A stretch of 64,000 nt of DNA from Antrodiella citrinella. Its lineage: Eukaryota; Basidiomycota; Agaricomycetes; Polyporales; Steccherinaceae. Both the position numbers and the translations under genes were made by a program. The stretch is from NCBI GenBank assembly GCA_004802725.1, contig SGPM01000094.1:1-64000 (forward strand), given 5' to 3'. The notes under the pieces were generated by a model, which saw only the letters and a program-made list of their open reading frames with translations, searched no databases and was not told where the DNA came from. Positions 22,778 to 34,155 of the stretch are shown here, piece after piece. How positions within the stretch are numbered: position 1 is the first letter of the stretch; each line of letters opens with the position of its first letter.

Positions 22778-23551
22778 ATGACAGATGCACTTCTCGCTCC
22801 CATCAATGAATTGCAGGCCCTCGCGCAGAGTCTGTTTCAATCCGTATCTTCCACACAAAAGACCATACCTCCACCACCAATATCGGCCTTCTTGTCCATC
22901 GATGCCTCACTTGCTTCTGCCGTCAAACAAGCCCGCGAACATCAGGTGAAGCAACGGAAGATCGAGAGATTGAAGGATGAGATTCTGGAGCTCGAACGTC
23001 GTTGGAGAACGATTGTACAGGAGCTGGAAGAGGGGAGACGTGATTTGGAAACGATACTAGCGGAGGGGGAGGAACGAGTCAAAGGTATTGAGGCTGCAAA
23101 AGTTGGTGAGTTCGATCAGGAATGTGTGCTGGTTTTCACATATGAACTGCTCCCCAGCGTCGATACCATATCCCGAGCTTCTTGCCTATGCCCAAAGCAT
23201 CTCTGCTTTCACTTCGGCACCACCACATATGCCTGATCTGGGACTCCCTGGGCAGCCTCCACCGCCACTATTCTTTCCGCCCTTTCCCAATGAAGAGAAG
23301 ATGCGGCGCGGGCATATGGGCGCAGAAGAGCCGCTCGGATTGCTGGGCGAGACCCATGAAGTGGGCAAAGGTTAGTCGTCTGTCCTGTAATTGCCAACCG
23401 ATAGTGATGACCGATGTTTGTAGCTCCTACACCACTGAGATCAGTCGAGCTGCCGCACTTGGCCGGTGCCAATCCGTATAGGCCAGAACATCGTGCACCA
23501 CAACAACTGCAGATGTTCGACTTTGACCTTGATCTGAACCCGGACCTGTGA
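22778..23551 (+). CDS. MED4: Mediator of RNA polymerase II transcription subunit 4
   Basis: MED4 is a subunit of the Mediator middle module. The frame from ATG 22778 (MTDALLAPINELQALAQSLF) leads into a coiled coil (QREIERLKDEI-type heptads, residues ~50-105). It then joins across an intron (donor after AAKV) to the family signature IPYPELLAYAQSISAFTSAP. The segment FPNEEKMRRGHMG and the C-terminal end FDFDLDLNPDL are typical of fungal MED4. A second intron follows GETHEVGK. An in-frame upstream ATG at 22694 would add 28 residues; 22778 is preferred because the family usually starts close to this helix. Head-to-head with MMS19. Confidence 0.88.
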
Positions 23552-23645
23552 TAGGGTGGGTCTACGTCTATGTTACATTTACTTTACATCCTGTCTGCCG
23601 CACAATACCCCAATACAAATACAAGCATTCGTACCACTTCAATCT

Positions 23646-24435
23646 TCAGGACAACGGACTCGAAGGTGGATTGTCCTGCAGCTGACCAGAAGAACTCGAC
23701 AAATGCACCGACGCTATGGTGACACTTACAGAGGTGACCGTCTCCTCGCTCTCCCCGTCCCGCGACATGCCGGCACCCTTCAAGCTACTCCGGCTTTTCA
23801 TCTTCTTCACTCGCGCTCTGATGCTCTGGCCCACTCCCGTAATCCTAGAGACGCTTTTCGCGGCAAAGCTGCCTTGGCCGGTGTAGAATCGTACGCTATA
23901 TGTCTCTAGCTGGCGTCGGAAGCCCAGGTTGGGGCAGATGATGGGCCGCTTGGCTTTTACGAAGTCGATCGCTTCTGAAGCGGTCATAGATGTCGTCGCG
24001 ACAAGGTATGCGCAAACCACAGTTGCGGAGCGGGAAATGCCCATAAGACAGTGAACCTGCAGTCGAGACTGTGAGTCGCAATGCCTAAGAGATAGGTGAT
24101 TTACGCACCAGAACTTTGTGATCTGTACTCTCTTCGAGTGTAGCCTTTATGAATCCGGTGGTCGTGTCCAGATGGCGCAGAATGTTCGCATCAGAAGTAT
24201 CCTCCAATGGAACATGCAGGGTACCCTTCAGCTGAGAACCGTATATTGGAATCTGCTCCATGACTGAGATGACATGTGTGATGCCTTCGTCTCGTAGTCC
24301 CTCTGCACTCCGGGCGAAGAAGAAGTTGGAGAGATACAGTCGAGGAACGATCTCGGTGGCAGATGGTCCGAAGACATGACCATCGTCGTTTTTCTTGGTC
24401 TTGGATAGCAAGGCCGACTGCCACCCTGGCGCCAT
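23646..24435 (-). CDS. dual-specificity protein phosphatase
   Basis: Two exons. The first (from ATG 24435) carries the DUSP substrate-binding region with TEIVPRLYLSNFFFARS and GITHVISVMEQIP. The intron removes GTGCGT...CTGCAG, and the second exon opens VHCLMGISRSATVVCAYL, which contains the catalytic Cys and Arg of HCxxGxSRS. The conserved Asp upstream is present in LEDTSD. After the catalytic domain comes a basic, Ser-rich tail of ~60 residues (ARVKKMKSRSSLKG). Substrate is unknown. Convergent with MED4, with 94 bp between stops. Confidence 0.88.
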
Positions 24436-24679
24436 GCAGACCGAGGCTGAACGTCGGCGTCGACGTTGTGATCGTCTCGGACAACGAGCAGCGAGCTAAA
24501 TGAGCTCGAGTGGGAACATGGTATGCATGAGCGCCCATTTACGCTTGACGCCTCATGACCCATAATATTAACCACGACCACTCGTACTATACCACTGCTT
24601 TCGCCCTCTCATGTCCGTATAACGGTTTATATCACATTCTGAAGGTGTTATTTCATCAGATACATCTACAACAACGACT

Positions 24680-27600
24680 ATGCAGTACGCTAGCCGTTCT
24701 CCGAGCTTCGTCATGCATACTGACTGTGCGCCCACAGAGAGTCTCTGGATACACAGGACGAATCAGAACCATGGCCCAAGCCTTCTCTCAATATCCCTGG
24801 GAACCCCGGTGAATATTTGGTGGATGATCTGGAAGGTGCAGAGGAATTCGAACTCCTGGGCGACGGCACCTTGCCCCCTTCTGCACACCTGAACAAACGA
24901 CCTGCATATGTGGAAGGAAGCTCTATCGACTGGCTGTGGGAGGAAAGTGCCGAGCGAATGCGTGGACGGAAACTGCATTCGCAGAGAGGATGGACAGGGA
25001 TGCTTGCGCCGATGCTGGACTCTGCCAAGATATGGCTCATTCTTGTGCTTACGGGCATTGGGATCGGTACCATTGGAGCATGGCTGGACGTACTAGTGAA
25101 GTGGTGAGTCGTAATGCGTCTGGTTCCAAGAGCGACCATTCTCACATGCATGTAGGCTTGGTGATCTGAGGGAAGGTCGTTGCACATATGGGCTGTTCTA
25201 CAATCAAGTCACTTGTTGCAGCGGGCTAGATGGTGAGCTTGCTTCTGGCTTCCATACATATCGCGCACGTATTGAGGGCATCTCGCGGCAGCTGGGGAAG
25301 TTTGTAAGGAGTGGCAAAGTTGGAGTCAGTACTTCCACGTCTCGTTCATACTTGGCCAGTCTCTGCTACAATCCTTCATATACATTGCACTGGGTGTGCG
25401 TGAACTATCTCTACGTTCATCCGCCTCTGTTTATATGTCCTCTAGATTGTTTTCGCAGGGAGTGCGGCTCTCCTTGTAAAATCCTACGCACCATAGTAAG
25501 TGCCATGGACACAATATGCGAACGACCGACTGATGTTTTGTAATAGTGCTTTTCATACAGGAAGTGAGTTTATCATCTACCTGCAGAAGTGAGGCTGAAC
25601 CCTGACGATTTATGACAGTCCCCGAAATCAAAGCAGTGCGTGTCACCTTGGTCTTATCATACAGGGAGGTGTCTTATACCTCTATTTCACAGATTCTTAG
25701 TGGCTATGTGTTCGACGCATTCCTCAGTCCGTGGACGCTACTCATTAAAGCCATTGGTCTTGCATTAGCAGTGGCTTCCGGCTTGTCTCTCGGCAAGGAG
25801 GCAAGGATCATGATGTTATGATAATTCCATCTGTTGACACAATCATGCAGGGACCTTTGGTACACGTCTCATGCTGCCTTGCTTACCTCTTGGTACGACT
25901 CTTCAGATTCCAGTATAGCGAAGGTGTGTTACCTTTCATGCAAATGAATGTAATCGTATACTCATCTTGAGACAAAAGTGCAGAAACGCAAGTCTCTAGC
26001 TGCTGCTGCTGCCGCCGGCGTATCCGTCGCGTTCGGAAGCCCATTGGGCGGCGTACTATTTGGTCTTGAAGAACTTGACATCACCTCATTCAGCAATGAG
26101 AGCGAGGTTTTGTGGCGAGGTTTTGTCACCTCAGTCATTGCAGCTATGACACTGCAGTATATCGATCCCTTTGGAACGTCCAAACTAGTGCTTTTCCAGG
26201 TGACCGGAGTTGTGGATACCTGGAAGGCATTTGAACTTGTGAGTGAAAAGGAACTTTTGTGCTACATGGAAGAGTCTAATCATAGCCCAGGTTCCTTGGC
26301 TTATTCTCGCAGCAACAGGAGTATGTGTATTGCAACGTGACTTCCAAGTTCGACTCTGCCGTGCTAACGCGTACTCGTCACAAGGGTGTTCTTGGATCTG
26401 TCCTGATAAAACTCAACGCTGCTGCTGCTGTATACAGACGTCACACTTTCATTCACGAGTGGCCCACACTCGAAGTGGTCGCTTTCAGTGCCATCACTGC
26501 TGCTGTCAGCTATCTTGTAAGTGAATTGAGTTCCTTCTAAGCAAAACTAACTTCGCATCGGTATGCTAGGTTGTATTCTTGAGAGTGCAATCATCAGAAT
26601 TGGTGTCGAATCTCTTCGTAGAATGTGACCCCTCGAAAGGCGACTACCACGGTCTTTGTAAGTGAGTAGAAACTACAACGGTTCCGATGACGCTTTCAAC
26701 TCATTTTCATGTAGTCCAACTGCCGCATGGGAGAATATCTTTTTGCTCATTCTCACTGCTGCTGTGAAGTTACTCTTGACAGCATGGACGTTTGGAATGC
26801 AGGTATGTCTGTCGTACTTGTTCTCTTGAGTAACAAACTTGATATTCCTTTGTATTGCAGATACCCGCAGGTATATTCCTTCCTACGATCGCAATTGGAG
26901 CGTGCCTTGGACGCGCTATGGGACTCCTCACGTGCGCTTCACCGCACCTTGACTCTTATTGTACACTGACACATTGAAAATAGCCAGCTGGTACAGCGCG
27001 CATACCCTCAAGCATGGGTATTTGCATCGTGTCCTCCTGACCCCACAGTGAGATGCGTATCCCCTGGTTTCTACGCCGTTATAGGTGCTTCAGCGATGCT
27101 AGCCGGTGTCACAAGAATGACAGGTATGTACTTCGCTTGTGTCGTTCCCCTGCATCTGCTCATAAATTTTTCTCAGTGTCCCTCGTCGTCATTGTGTTCG
27201 AGGTAAGTCCCGGATTGGATCTCTTCGAATCAATCTACTTGACATTTCTACTAGTTGACAGGAGCGTTGTCTCATGTCCTGCCTATCATGATCTCTGTCC
27301 TGGTGGCCAAATGGGTAGGAGACGGTCTCGGAAAAGAAGGCATCTATTCCGTTTGGATTGCCATGCGCCAGTACCCGTGGTTGCCTCCCGATGAGTTCAG
27401 GGACAACGGTCAAACTGCTGAGCAAGTCGTGAAGCCGATGCAGAACTTAGTGATTATCCGAGATGAAGAAGAGGCGACGATGAAGGATTTGAACGCGTTT
27501 CTGAACAAGCATAGTTTCCATGGGTTCCCCGTCGTGAGAGGGGAGAGTTTGTTGGGCTATGTCGGNCGCGATGAACTCAGAGCGTACCTTGGTGAGTTGT

Positions 27601-27986
27601 TCATCTCGGTCACGACGTATTNGATTAAGCTCACAAAATGTACAGAATCGTTGGTGGGCGAGGATGGTCAACGGAAGTGTACGTTCTCGAAAGACGTCGC
27701 TGCAGTCGAGACCGACTTCATCAACCTCTCGTCTCTTCTGGACGAAGCCGTTCTGCAGATGCGGAAGGAAGTCCCACTGCANNTGGTGGTGAACATGTTC
27801 CAGAAGATGGTGTGTTATATATCCTGAAATTGTGCCTGCGTGTACTGATCCTTCTTTTGGCAGAATCTACGGCATGTCCTGTTCTCACAAGAAGGAGTCC
27901 TTACTGGACTCGTGACCAAGTCNGACATCGTCTGGCTGATGACTACCCATATAGCGCACACCGCGGCTCTCGCAGAGAGAGGATAG
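24680..27986 (+). CDS. CLC-type voltage-gated chloride channel/transporter
   Basis: A membrane anion channel or exchanger with ten or more short exons. The start is best placed at 24680: ATG CA joins across a 53-nt intron (24685-24737) to A GAG, giving [10 protein letters not shown]. The apparent ATG at 24771 is out of frame. Recognised parts in order are: first membrane helix [20 protein letters not shown]; the pore motif [34 protein letters not shown], with the gating Glu just before a GC-AG intron at 25801-25850; [20 protein letters not shown]; and [20 protein letters not shown]. Two CBS domains follow, the last reading [20 protein letters not shown], with a stop at 27984-27986. A 17-nt micro-exon lies at 25547-25563. 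Five uncalled bases fall between 27566 and 27923. Confidence 0.9.
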
Positions 27987-28432
27987 GAATGTTTACTGTA
28001 TACTGGCGACTAATATACTATCTCCCTTATATCGTGCAGCCCTCACGCATGTTGTGCTCACAGGTAGACTTGCTGTGTTCCTTTACGCGCTCTTCAAGGA
28101 TGTGTACACATGGGCTGAACATTCATTTCGGGCTCATGGCCGTGATCATCATATNCTGAAACAGTTTTTGCACCAGAGTCTACCATAGANTGCCGTGACC
28201 AAGCTCGCTGTTCTGCGTCTGTAACTCATTGACAGACGGCCGGGATCTACCGTGGTGTGTCCNCCCTGACGCTTCTCCGTCTGGATCCTGACTCACTAAT
28301 TTGTCGTGAGACTTCAAGAATCNNCGAACCATGAGGTCGTTGCAAAAAAAGCTCCGGAAGATCTGTATATGTACCTGTACGACCTCTTCGTGGGTGTAGC
28401 TGCATATCCATGATCTTCATTTGCGAACGATC
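27987..28432. other. intergenic with uncalled bases
   Basis: No gene seen. Contains several 'n' calls, so small features could be hidden. Confidence 0.35.
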
Positions 28433-29752
28433 ATGATCATCATGCTACCATTGCTACACGGCTTCGCAACTGTCCTGACGTTGGGCTGCACAGTGGTCAT
28501 CGCNCAGTCTCTCGACCCATTCATATATGGTGCTTTCACCAAGACCGCCACCTACTCGGTTGCGAACCAATTGGGATTCTTTACAGACCAAGGTCTCAAT
28601 GTCACGCTTTCCACAGTNAGAAAACTCTCTGTACNTGTCTCACGAGATGATCTGTTGACGACATCTACCTTCATGCGTGAAGGTCCCGAACTCGACGTTT
28701 GGGTACGCTACACTTCTGGCTGGAGGTTACNATCTGTTGACAGGCACGGTGGACAATGCTGTCAACCTGCGTTTNAACTCCGAGGAGCCGCTTGCTGTCG
28801 TGGGTCAGTTAGACCTTGGGCCCGACCTGGTCATCGCAGGAGTTCCCAATGTGACCAGTATACAAGACTTGAAGGGAAAGGCTCTCATGGTTGATGCCGC
28901 CACGTCCGGATATGCGTGAGTACCGGTCGCTTGTCCCGGCTCACAGCTCGCATCCCTGATGTCATGAGACAGCTTTGTCCTACGGAAGTTGTTGTCCTTG
29001 AATGGANTGCAACTAGGTACCGACTTCAGCTTCCAGGTAACATGTCGTGCAGNGTTTCTTTGACGGAAGCTGAACATCAGTGGTTATCAGGTGGTCGGCG
29101 CGACACCGACTCGTTTTGAGCTCCTCAGCAATGGTTCCCTGCCAGACGGGACACCGGTATTCGCGACGATCCTTACCTNTCCATTCAGTGAGATCAGGGT
29201 CGATTCCATTCTACGAAACCGCCAACTGAATGTCATAACTCTNTTCTAGCTGCGTTAGCATCTGCTGCGTCGCCACCGCTTCCCATCCTCGCTCGCGTGT
29301 CCGACTTCGTAGCTCCATTCTTCTCGAGTGCTATCACCATCCGCTCCGAGGACGCGGATCCGTCATCTGATCCAACCTCTCCAATTGTACGCTTCGTAGC
29401 GGCGTTCCTTGGCGCGAACAGTTTCCTCTCCTCACCCTCTAACAAAGCCTGCGTCATTCGCGCCCTTGCCGCAGAGAACGGGTTCTCAAAAGCTATCGCA
29501 GAGGCAGAGTATGCTGCTGCAACGGACCCGGTCTCTGGAGAGACCAATCAAGTGAATTTCGCTCCGAGTCAGTTGGGACTACTGAACGTCATTGATGTAC
29601 GTATGCTCAGCGATGGGTTTGCTCAAGCGGGACCCTCGTTTGACTTTGCAGACGCGATCATACCTGGCTCGGGGATGTTGTTGGATTTGAGGGTTCGGGA
29701 CGCGGCTTTGGGTCTTGTGAAGGAGTTGGGAAATGGAGCATGTCCCGAGTAA
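28433..29752 (+). CDS. secreted NMT1/THI5-like (substrate-binding-fold) protein
   Basis: Start at ATG 28433, giving a hydrophobic signal peptide (MIIMLPLLHGFATVLTLGC) ending near AQS. The next segment, TYSVANQLGFFTDQGLNVTL, is typical of the first lobe of SsuA/NMT1/THI5-type binding folds. It is followed after an intron by FGYATLLAGGYxLLTGTVDN and by QDLKGKALMVDAATSGYA. The second half (AALASAAS onward) is helical and ends ELGNGACPE. Such folds bind small ligands such as thiamine precursors, nitrate or taurine; the ligand here is unknown. A signal peptide makes it extracellular or vacuolar, not a cytosolic THI5 enzyme. Several uncalled bases (e.g. 28504, 28618, 28635, 28731, 28775, 29007, 29179) make the middle exons insecure. 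Confidence 0.65.
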
Positions 29753-29919
29753 TTATCTGTGTATATGTTTCTTGTTTCTATCAACCATGTACATTCTGGA
29801 TCCAGAGAATGATATTCACTGTGCCGATGCTGCACACGGACTCATCAAGCACCGTTCATGAATAGTGGGCGCTTAGTTCTTGTTTTCGACCCGCCAGCTG
29901 CACTTGTGGCCACTTTTCC

Positions 29920-31643
29920 ATGATTCCTCTGCGACATGTTCGAGCTGGATTATCGAACGCAGTTAGACCTCATGTCTCCTCTTTCCGTCCGATAACCTAT
30001 CCAACACCGGTCGTCCGAGGACACTCGTATTCTAGCCAGCCGAAACGACCCACTCCTCGCAAGAAGCTCCCGGACAAGATCAACTACAACCCGGACGCTT
30101 TCTTCGAGACCCCCGACCCGGAACATGTCAAGTACAAGCGTGTCACGGCCAATGACCTGGTGGCGCGTTCGGAGCCGCCGACGGAGGTGAAGATGCTCGT
30201 GCGCGACTTCATCGAGGACTCACTGTACAATCCGAACTATGGCTACTTTCCTCAGCAAGTGAACATCTTCACTGCGACGGAGACCATCGACTTTGGCTCG
30301 GTGCGCAATGCTGTTGAGTTTCAGGGAGAGGTCGCGAGGCGGTATGCTCAGTACGGCTTGGATGAGGCAGGGCCCGGGAGGCAAATCTGGCACACGCCTA
30401 CGGAGTTGTTCAAGGTACGCTTTTGTAACGACGCATGTTGCTGGAGATAGCTGAAGATCGTAGCCATGGTACGGGCGTGCCATTGCTCAATGTTTAGTCT
30501 CCGAATATCTGCTCAAGTACTTTCCCTACGAAGATTTCTCAGTCTATGAGATCGGTGGCGGCAACGGCACTCTGGCACAAGACATGTTGGACTACATTCA
30601 GGAAGCATACCCAGACGTGTATGACCGGACCAGGTACAACATCATCGAGATAAGTGACAACCTGGCAAATCTGCAACGAGAGAAGCTTTGTGCGAAACAT
30701 CCATGCGTCACTGTAACAAATCAGAGCATTTTCCATTGGGATACGGTGGAGCCGGCGCCGTGTTTCTTCCTAGGCATGGAAGTCATCGTGCGTACTTTCT
30801 TTACATCTATTGTATATGTCAAGTGACGTTCTGCAGGATAACTTCGCTCATGATATGATTCGATATGACCTTCGGACGTTAGAACCGTATCAGGGTCTCG
30901 TCGCGATCGACGCCAACGGAGACTACAGCGCACACTACTCACGCGTCACCGACCCGCTCATCTCATCTTTCCTGTCCCTCCGACGCCGGTTAGGCCACCC
31001 ACCACCAATACCGCGTCTTCTCAAGCTATCTCCGACGCTACGTAGCCTCTACACCAACCTTCCATTCGCACCCAACCTATCTACTCCCGAGTTCATTCCA
31101 ACTCGTCTGCTCTCCCTCCTGCGTACCCTGCGCAAATATTTCCCGCGCCATCGTCTCCTCCTGTCCGACTTTTCCTCTCTGCCCGATACCATTCCTGGCG
31201 TGAACGCGCCCGTGGTCCAAACACGGTACCAGAACACCACGGTACCATGCTCGACACTCTTTGTCAAGCCGGGGTACTTTGACATCTTCTTCCCCACGAA
31301 CTTCGAGCACCTGCGGGACATGTACGAAGACATCCTGTCGCAGCCGATCTCATCTGGGGACTCTGACCCACTCGCCAGCCCGCCACGCTCCTCCCCACTG
31401 TCTAGCGGCGCGTCCCCTCTGAGTGCGGGCTCTGGGTTCTTCTCGTCGTATCACCCGAAGAACCGTAGGACACCGACGGATGGCGTCGCATCGAGTAGTG
31501 GGCTGCCGGTGGGAGAACGGAAGTCGAGCGTGTTCACGCATGCGGAGTTCATGGAGACGTATGCTGATCTGAGCAAGACGAAGTTGCGGAACGGGGAGAA
31601 TCCGATGTTGGATTATTATAAGAATGTCAAGTTCTTGTTTTAA
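29920..31643 (+). CDS. mitochondrial MidA/NDUFAF7-type SAM-dependent methyltransferase
   Basis: The family includes NDUFAF7, which dimethylates an arginine of complex I subunit NDUFS2 during assembly. Exon 1 encodes a mitochondrial-type presequence (Arg/Ser-rich, MIPLRHVRAGLSNAVRPHVS), then VKMLVRDFIEDSLYNPNYGY and the helix leading to LFK. Exon 2 carries the SAM-binding motif VYEIGGGNGTLAQDMLDYIQ and the motif PCFFLGMEVI; exon 3 starts DNFAHDMIRYDL. The long third exon runs to TAA at 31641-31643 and includes a low-complexity Ser/Pro insertion. It lacks an obvious close match to the animal C-terminus, so it may be a MidA-family member with a different target. Confidence 0.83.
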
Positions 31644-32018
31644 GAATACAACGCCGGTCTACGTTCGATCCAGAGCCTGGTCCTTGCGGAACCTCGCAGT
31701 TGCGGGTGTGATTCACACTCCTCAACAATGTTTGACCTCTCGCGGATGCTAGATGCTAGGCAATGCTGAGTAAGAACGGGCTTCACAAATCGATGTTCGG
31801 GGACGGGAACCCGACACGACTGCAACTGGACATTGTCCACGGATCGGCGCAAGGCTGCGGAGGAGACGAGTCCTTTCGGCACGGCTCGAACAGAGGCAGG
31901 GGCTCTGGAAGTTCAAACTCATGCATATATATTTTCATTCCACAAAGCGGCCAGAACAATTTGACAGGAGAGCACAACAGTATCAGACGTACATAAGAGA
32001 CACGACACGAACCTCAGG
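31644..32018. other. intergenic, convergent stops
   Basis: Tail-to-tail spacer between the MidA-type gene and the minus-strand TMEM14 gene. No gene seen. Confidence 0.45.
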
Positions 32019-32497
32019 CTACTTCTTCAGAGCAAGGTATGTGCTACCGTAGTAGTACGCAGCTGCCAACGATGTAGCAGTCAATACAGCTGGGACAGGG
32101 CCCTTGGCAGCACGCGGGGCAGATGAAAGCAGCAATATGACGGAGGCACCTGTACAATGTTTCAATCTTCAGCCGTCCAGCTGTACTCGTGTGATGTATG
32201 CACTCACCAAGTGCACCCTCCAAACCGAATCCGGTGCCGTTCTTGAGATGATTCGCACTCCACAAGTACAGCAATCCGACGCTTCAAACCGTTTAGTCGT
32301 GTGTATGGTCACAGTGTATATGATGGACGACATACGTGACACCTGCGACGATGGAAGGCACGCTCCTCGTTCTTGCGAATCCAATTATGCCGCCGACAAT
32401 GCAGAGACCTCCCATGAGGAACGCGGGGTTAGCGTTAGCAGACTTGAACATCATCAGTATGGATTTCGCTTGCAGGACACATATTCCAGCTTACCAT
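32019..32497 (-). CDS. TMEM14-family small membrane protein
   Basis: About 105 residues with four predicted membrane helices, the size and layout of TMEM14/FAX proteins (small mitochondrial or plastid-envelope membrane proteins; the human member TMEM14C acts in porphyrin transport). Exons read SANANPAFLMGGLCIVGG, then TVGLLYLWSANHL and GFGLEGALG, then ASVILLLSSAPRAAKGPVPA and the end STYLALKK. The preferred start is the ATG at 32495-32497, with a 52-nt intron (32443-32494) directly after the initiator codon, giving M-SANANPAF. The alternative is ATG 32454, giving MMFKSANANPAF. Both keep the frame. Confidence 0.8.
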
Positions 32498-34155
32498 GAT
32501 GTTTTTGTGGTGAGTATGTATATGTTCGTGGACAAGTTGGATGTGGTGGGAATGAACGAACTTTAGCACCCTCTGTTGCATACCGAGCCCGACCTAGATT
32601 GCTGATGCAATGTGTATGACGAAATCACGGTAAGATTAGATCTTGATCACACACCGGCCACGAAGTTGAAGTTGAACCAAACTTGAACTTGCACTCGTTA
32701 CAATAGCTAGTCATCTATTCATTCCCTGGTAATCGTAACTGATGATACTTATGGATGCTTTTTCATACAGTCTGGTGAGCTGCCTTTTTCGGTTTCTTCG
32801 CTGTCGCTGAGTAATAAGTATATTCAGATTCAGTAAAGTCTCCGAGCCTTGAGCCTGCGCATGCTGAGCCACCCTTGTCCATCTGGGGTTCATGCGCATG
32901 TGCTGTGGAGTATGTGAAGCCTGCCGATATCGACCGAGTTCCATTTTGCATAGAAATTCGCCACCAATCTAGCATGCTGAATGCTGACGCGGCCGCTGGT
33001 ATCTGACATGACGCCTCGTCTCGCACCTGCGGAAACCAGGCTTGGGAGTACATACATTCATGTGAAGGGTAATCAAAATGTCCCTCGTCTTTCAAGCAGC
33101 ACTGAATGAGTACTTATATCGTCTTGAGCACTCATGAAAATGCCTAACACCGCCTGCTGCGTATCACGGGTCCGAAGTGGAAAACAGATCGTGCTGCGAT
33201 GGGTGTCTAGTTTCTGGATCGGTAAAGGTACGTCAAAGTTTCAATTGCACGGCGTGCTCGCTGAACGTGAGTTGACAGATACATTGGAAAAGGGAGTCAT
33301 TGATCTTGAAGTCGTGTTGCATTTCTCCTCGGATTCTGATGACCTCTGCTCTCGAGACTCAGTGGTCACTCAATGGTCACTCATTGTTCGGCCTGTCTTA
33401 GTACGACAAGTGCCACATATAAAGACCGCCACAAATAAGTAAGTCACAGTTTAAACTTGACCGATATTCATGTTGATGAGTACTATGTCCGCGTTTCCCT
33501 CCTCATCTCCATATAGGTCATTGTCAATGAGAGGCTTATCGGCACTGGGCGACTGCGCTCGAATGTGTCGTTTAGTTGTCGAACCATGCCGTCCGACCCA
33601 TCTAAATTTACGGCTGAGCGGGTACCAGAAGTGGCGTATTGTTCAAGTGTTACATTACGGTTATGGGGATCACTTACAGATTTGTTGTGTACCACCCAGT
33701 TCCGTAACGCACGACAACGTGACTCACTCTCAGGACACCAATTGTACAATCAACCCAAGAAGCGTTCCCCGAAGTTATCGACTAATGACCCGCTATGGCC
33801 TTCGCCATACACGCGCAAGACGGCTTATCCCCATACCGCTGCTTGCTTTCTTTTTGGGTCTTTTACAGCTTGTTCGCTCCCTTTGATCATCTGTCACCAT
33901 CTCCATCAAGCAGGCTTCCTACATTCTTCGGCTGATACCTTGGCAGTCGTGTATCAGTTCTTCTTTCTTCTGGATGTATAACAGCAATCGCCGGAATGAT
34001 AATCACTACATTCCGTTCCAAACTTACAGGGATTCCACGCTGCTTCTATGTGATACAGAGAACGGTCAAATTCAGAGGTTAAAAGCCTGCGTTGTTCGTG
34101 ACCCATTGCCCTCCCTCCCACAGCACTTACTCTCCCCATTCCTTCGATAACCAAG
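32498..34155. other. long intergenic region, no gene recognised
   Basis: Open frames at 32763-33095 (minus, 110 codons) and at 33134-33442 and 33470-33886 (plus) have no recognisable domains or convincing splice context. It probably contains the promoter of the monooxygenase. Confidence 0.4.

Noticed and set aside
24771..24812. ATG at 24771 as the CLC start
   Set aside because: It reaches a stop after 13 codons and is out of frame with the channel. The ATG at 24680 plus a 53-nt intron gives a continuous frame.
32763..33442. Open frames of ~100 codons in the 32.5-34.1 kb gap
   Set aside because: Overlapping frames on opposite strands, no domains or credible introns.
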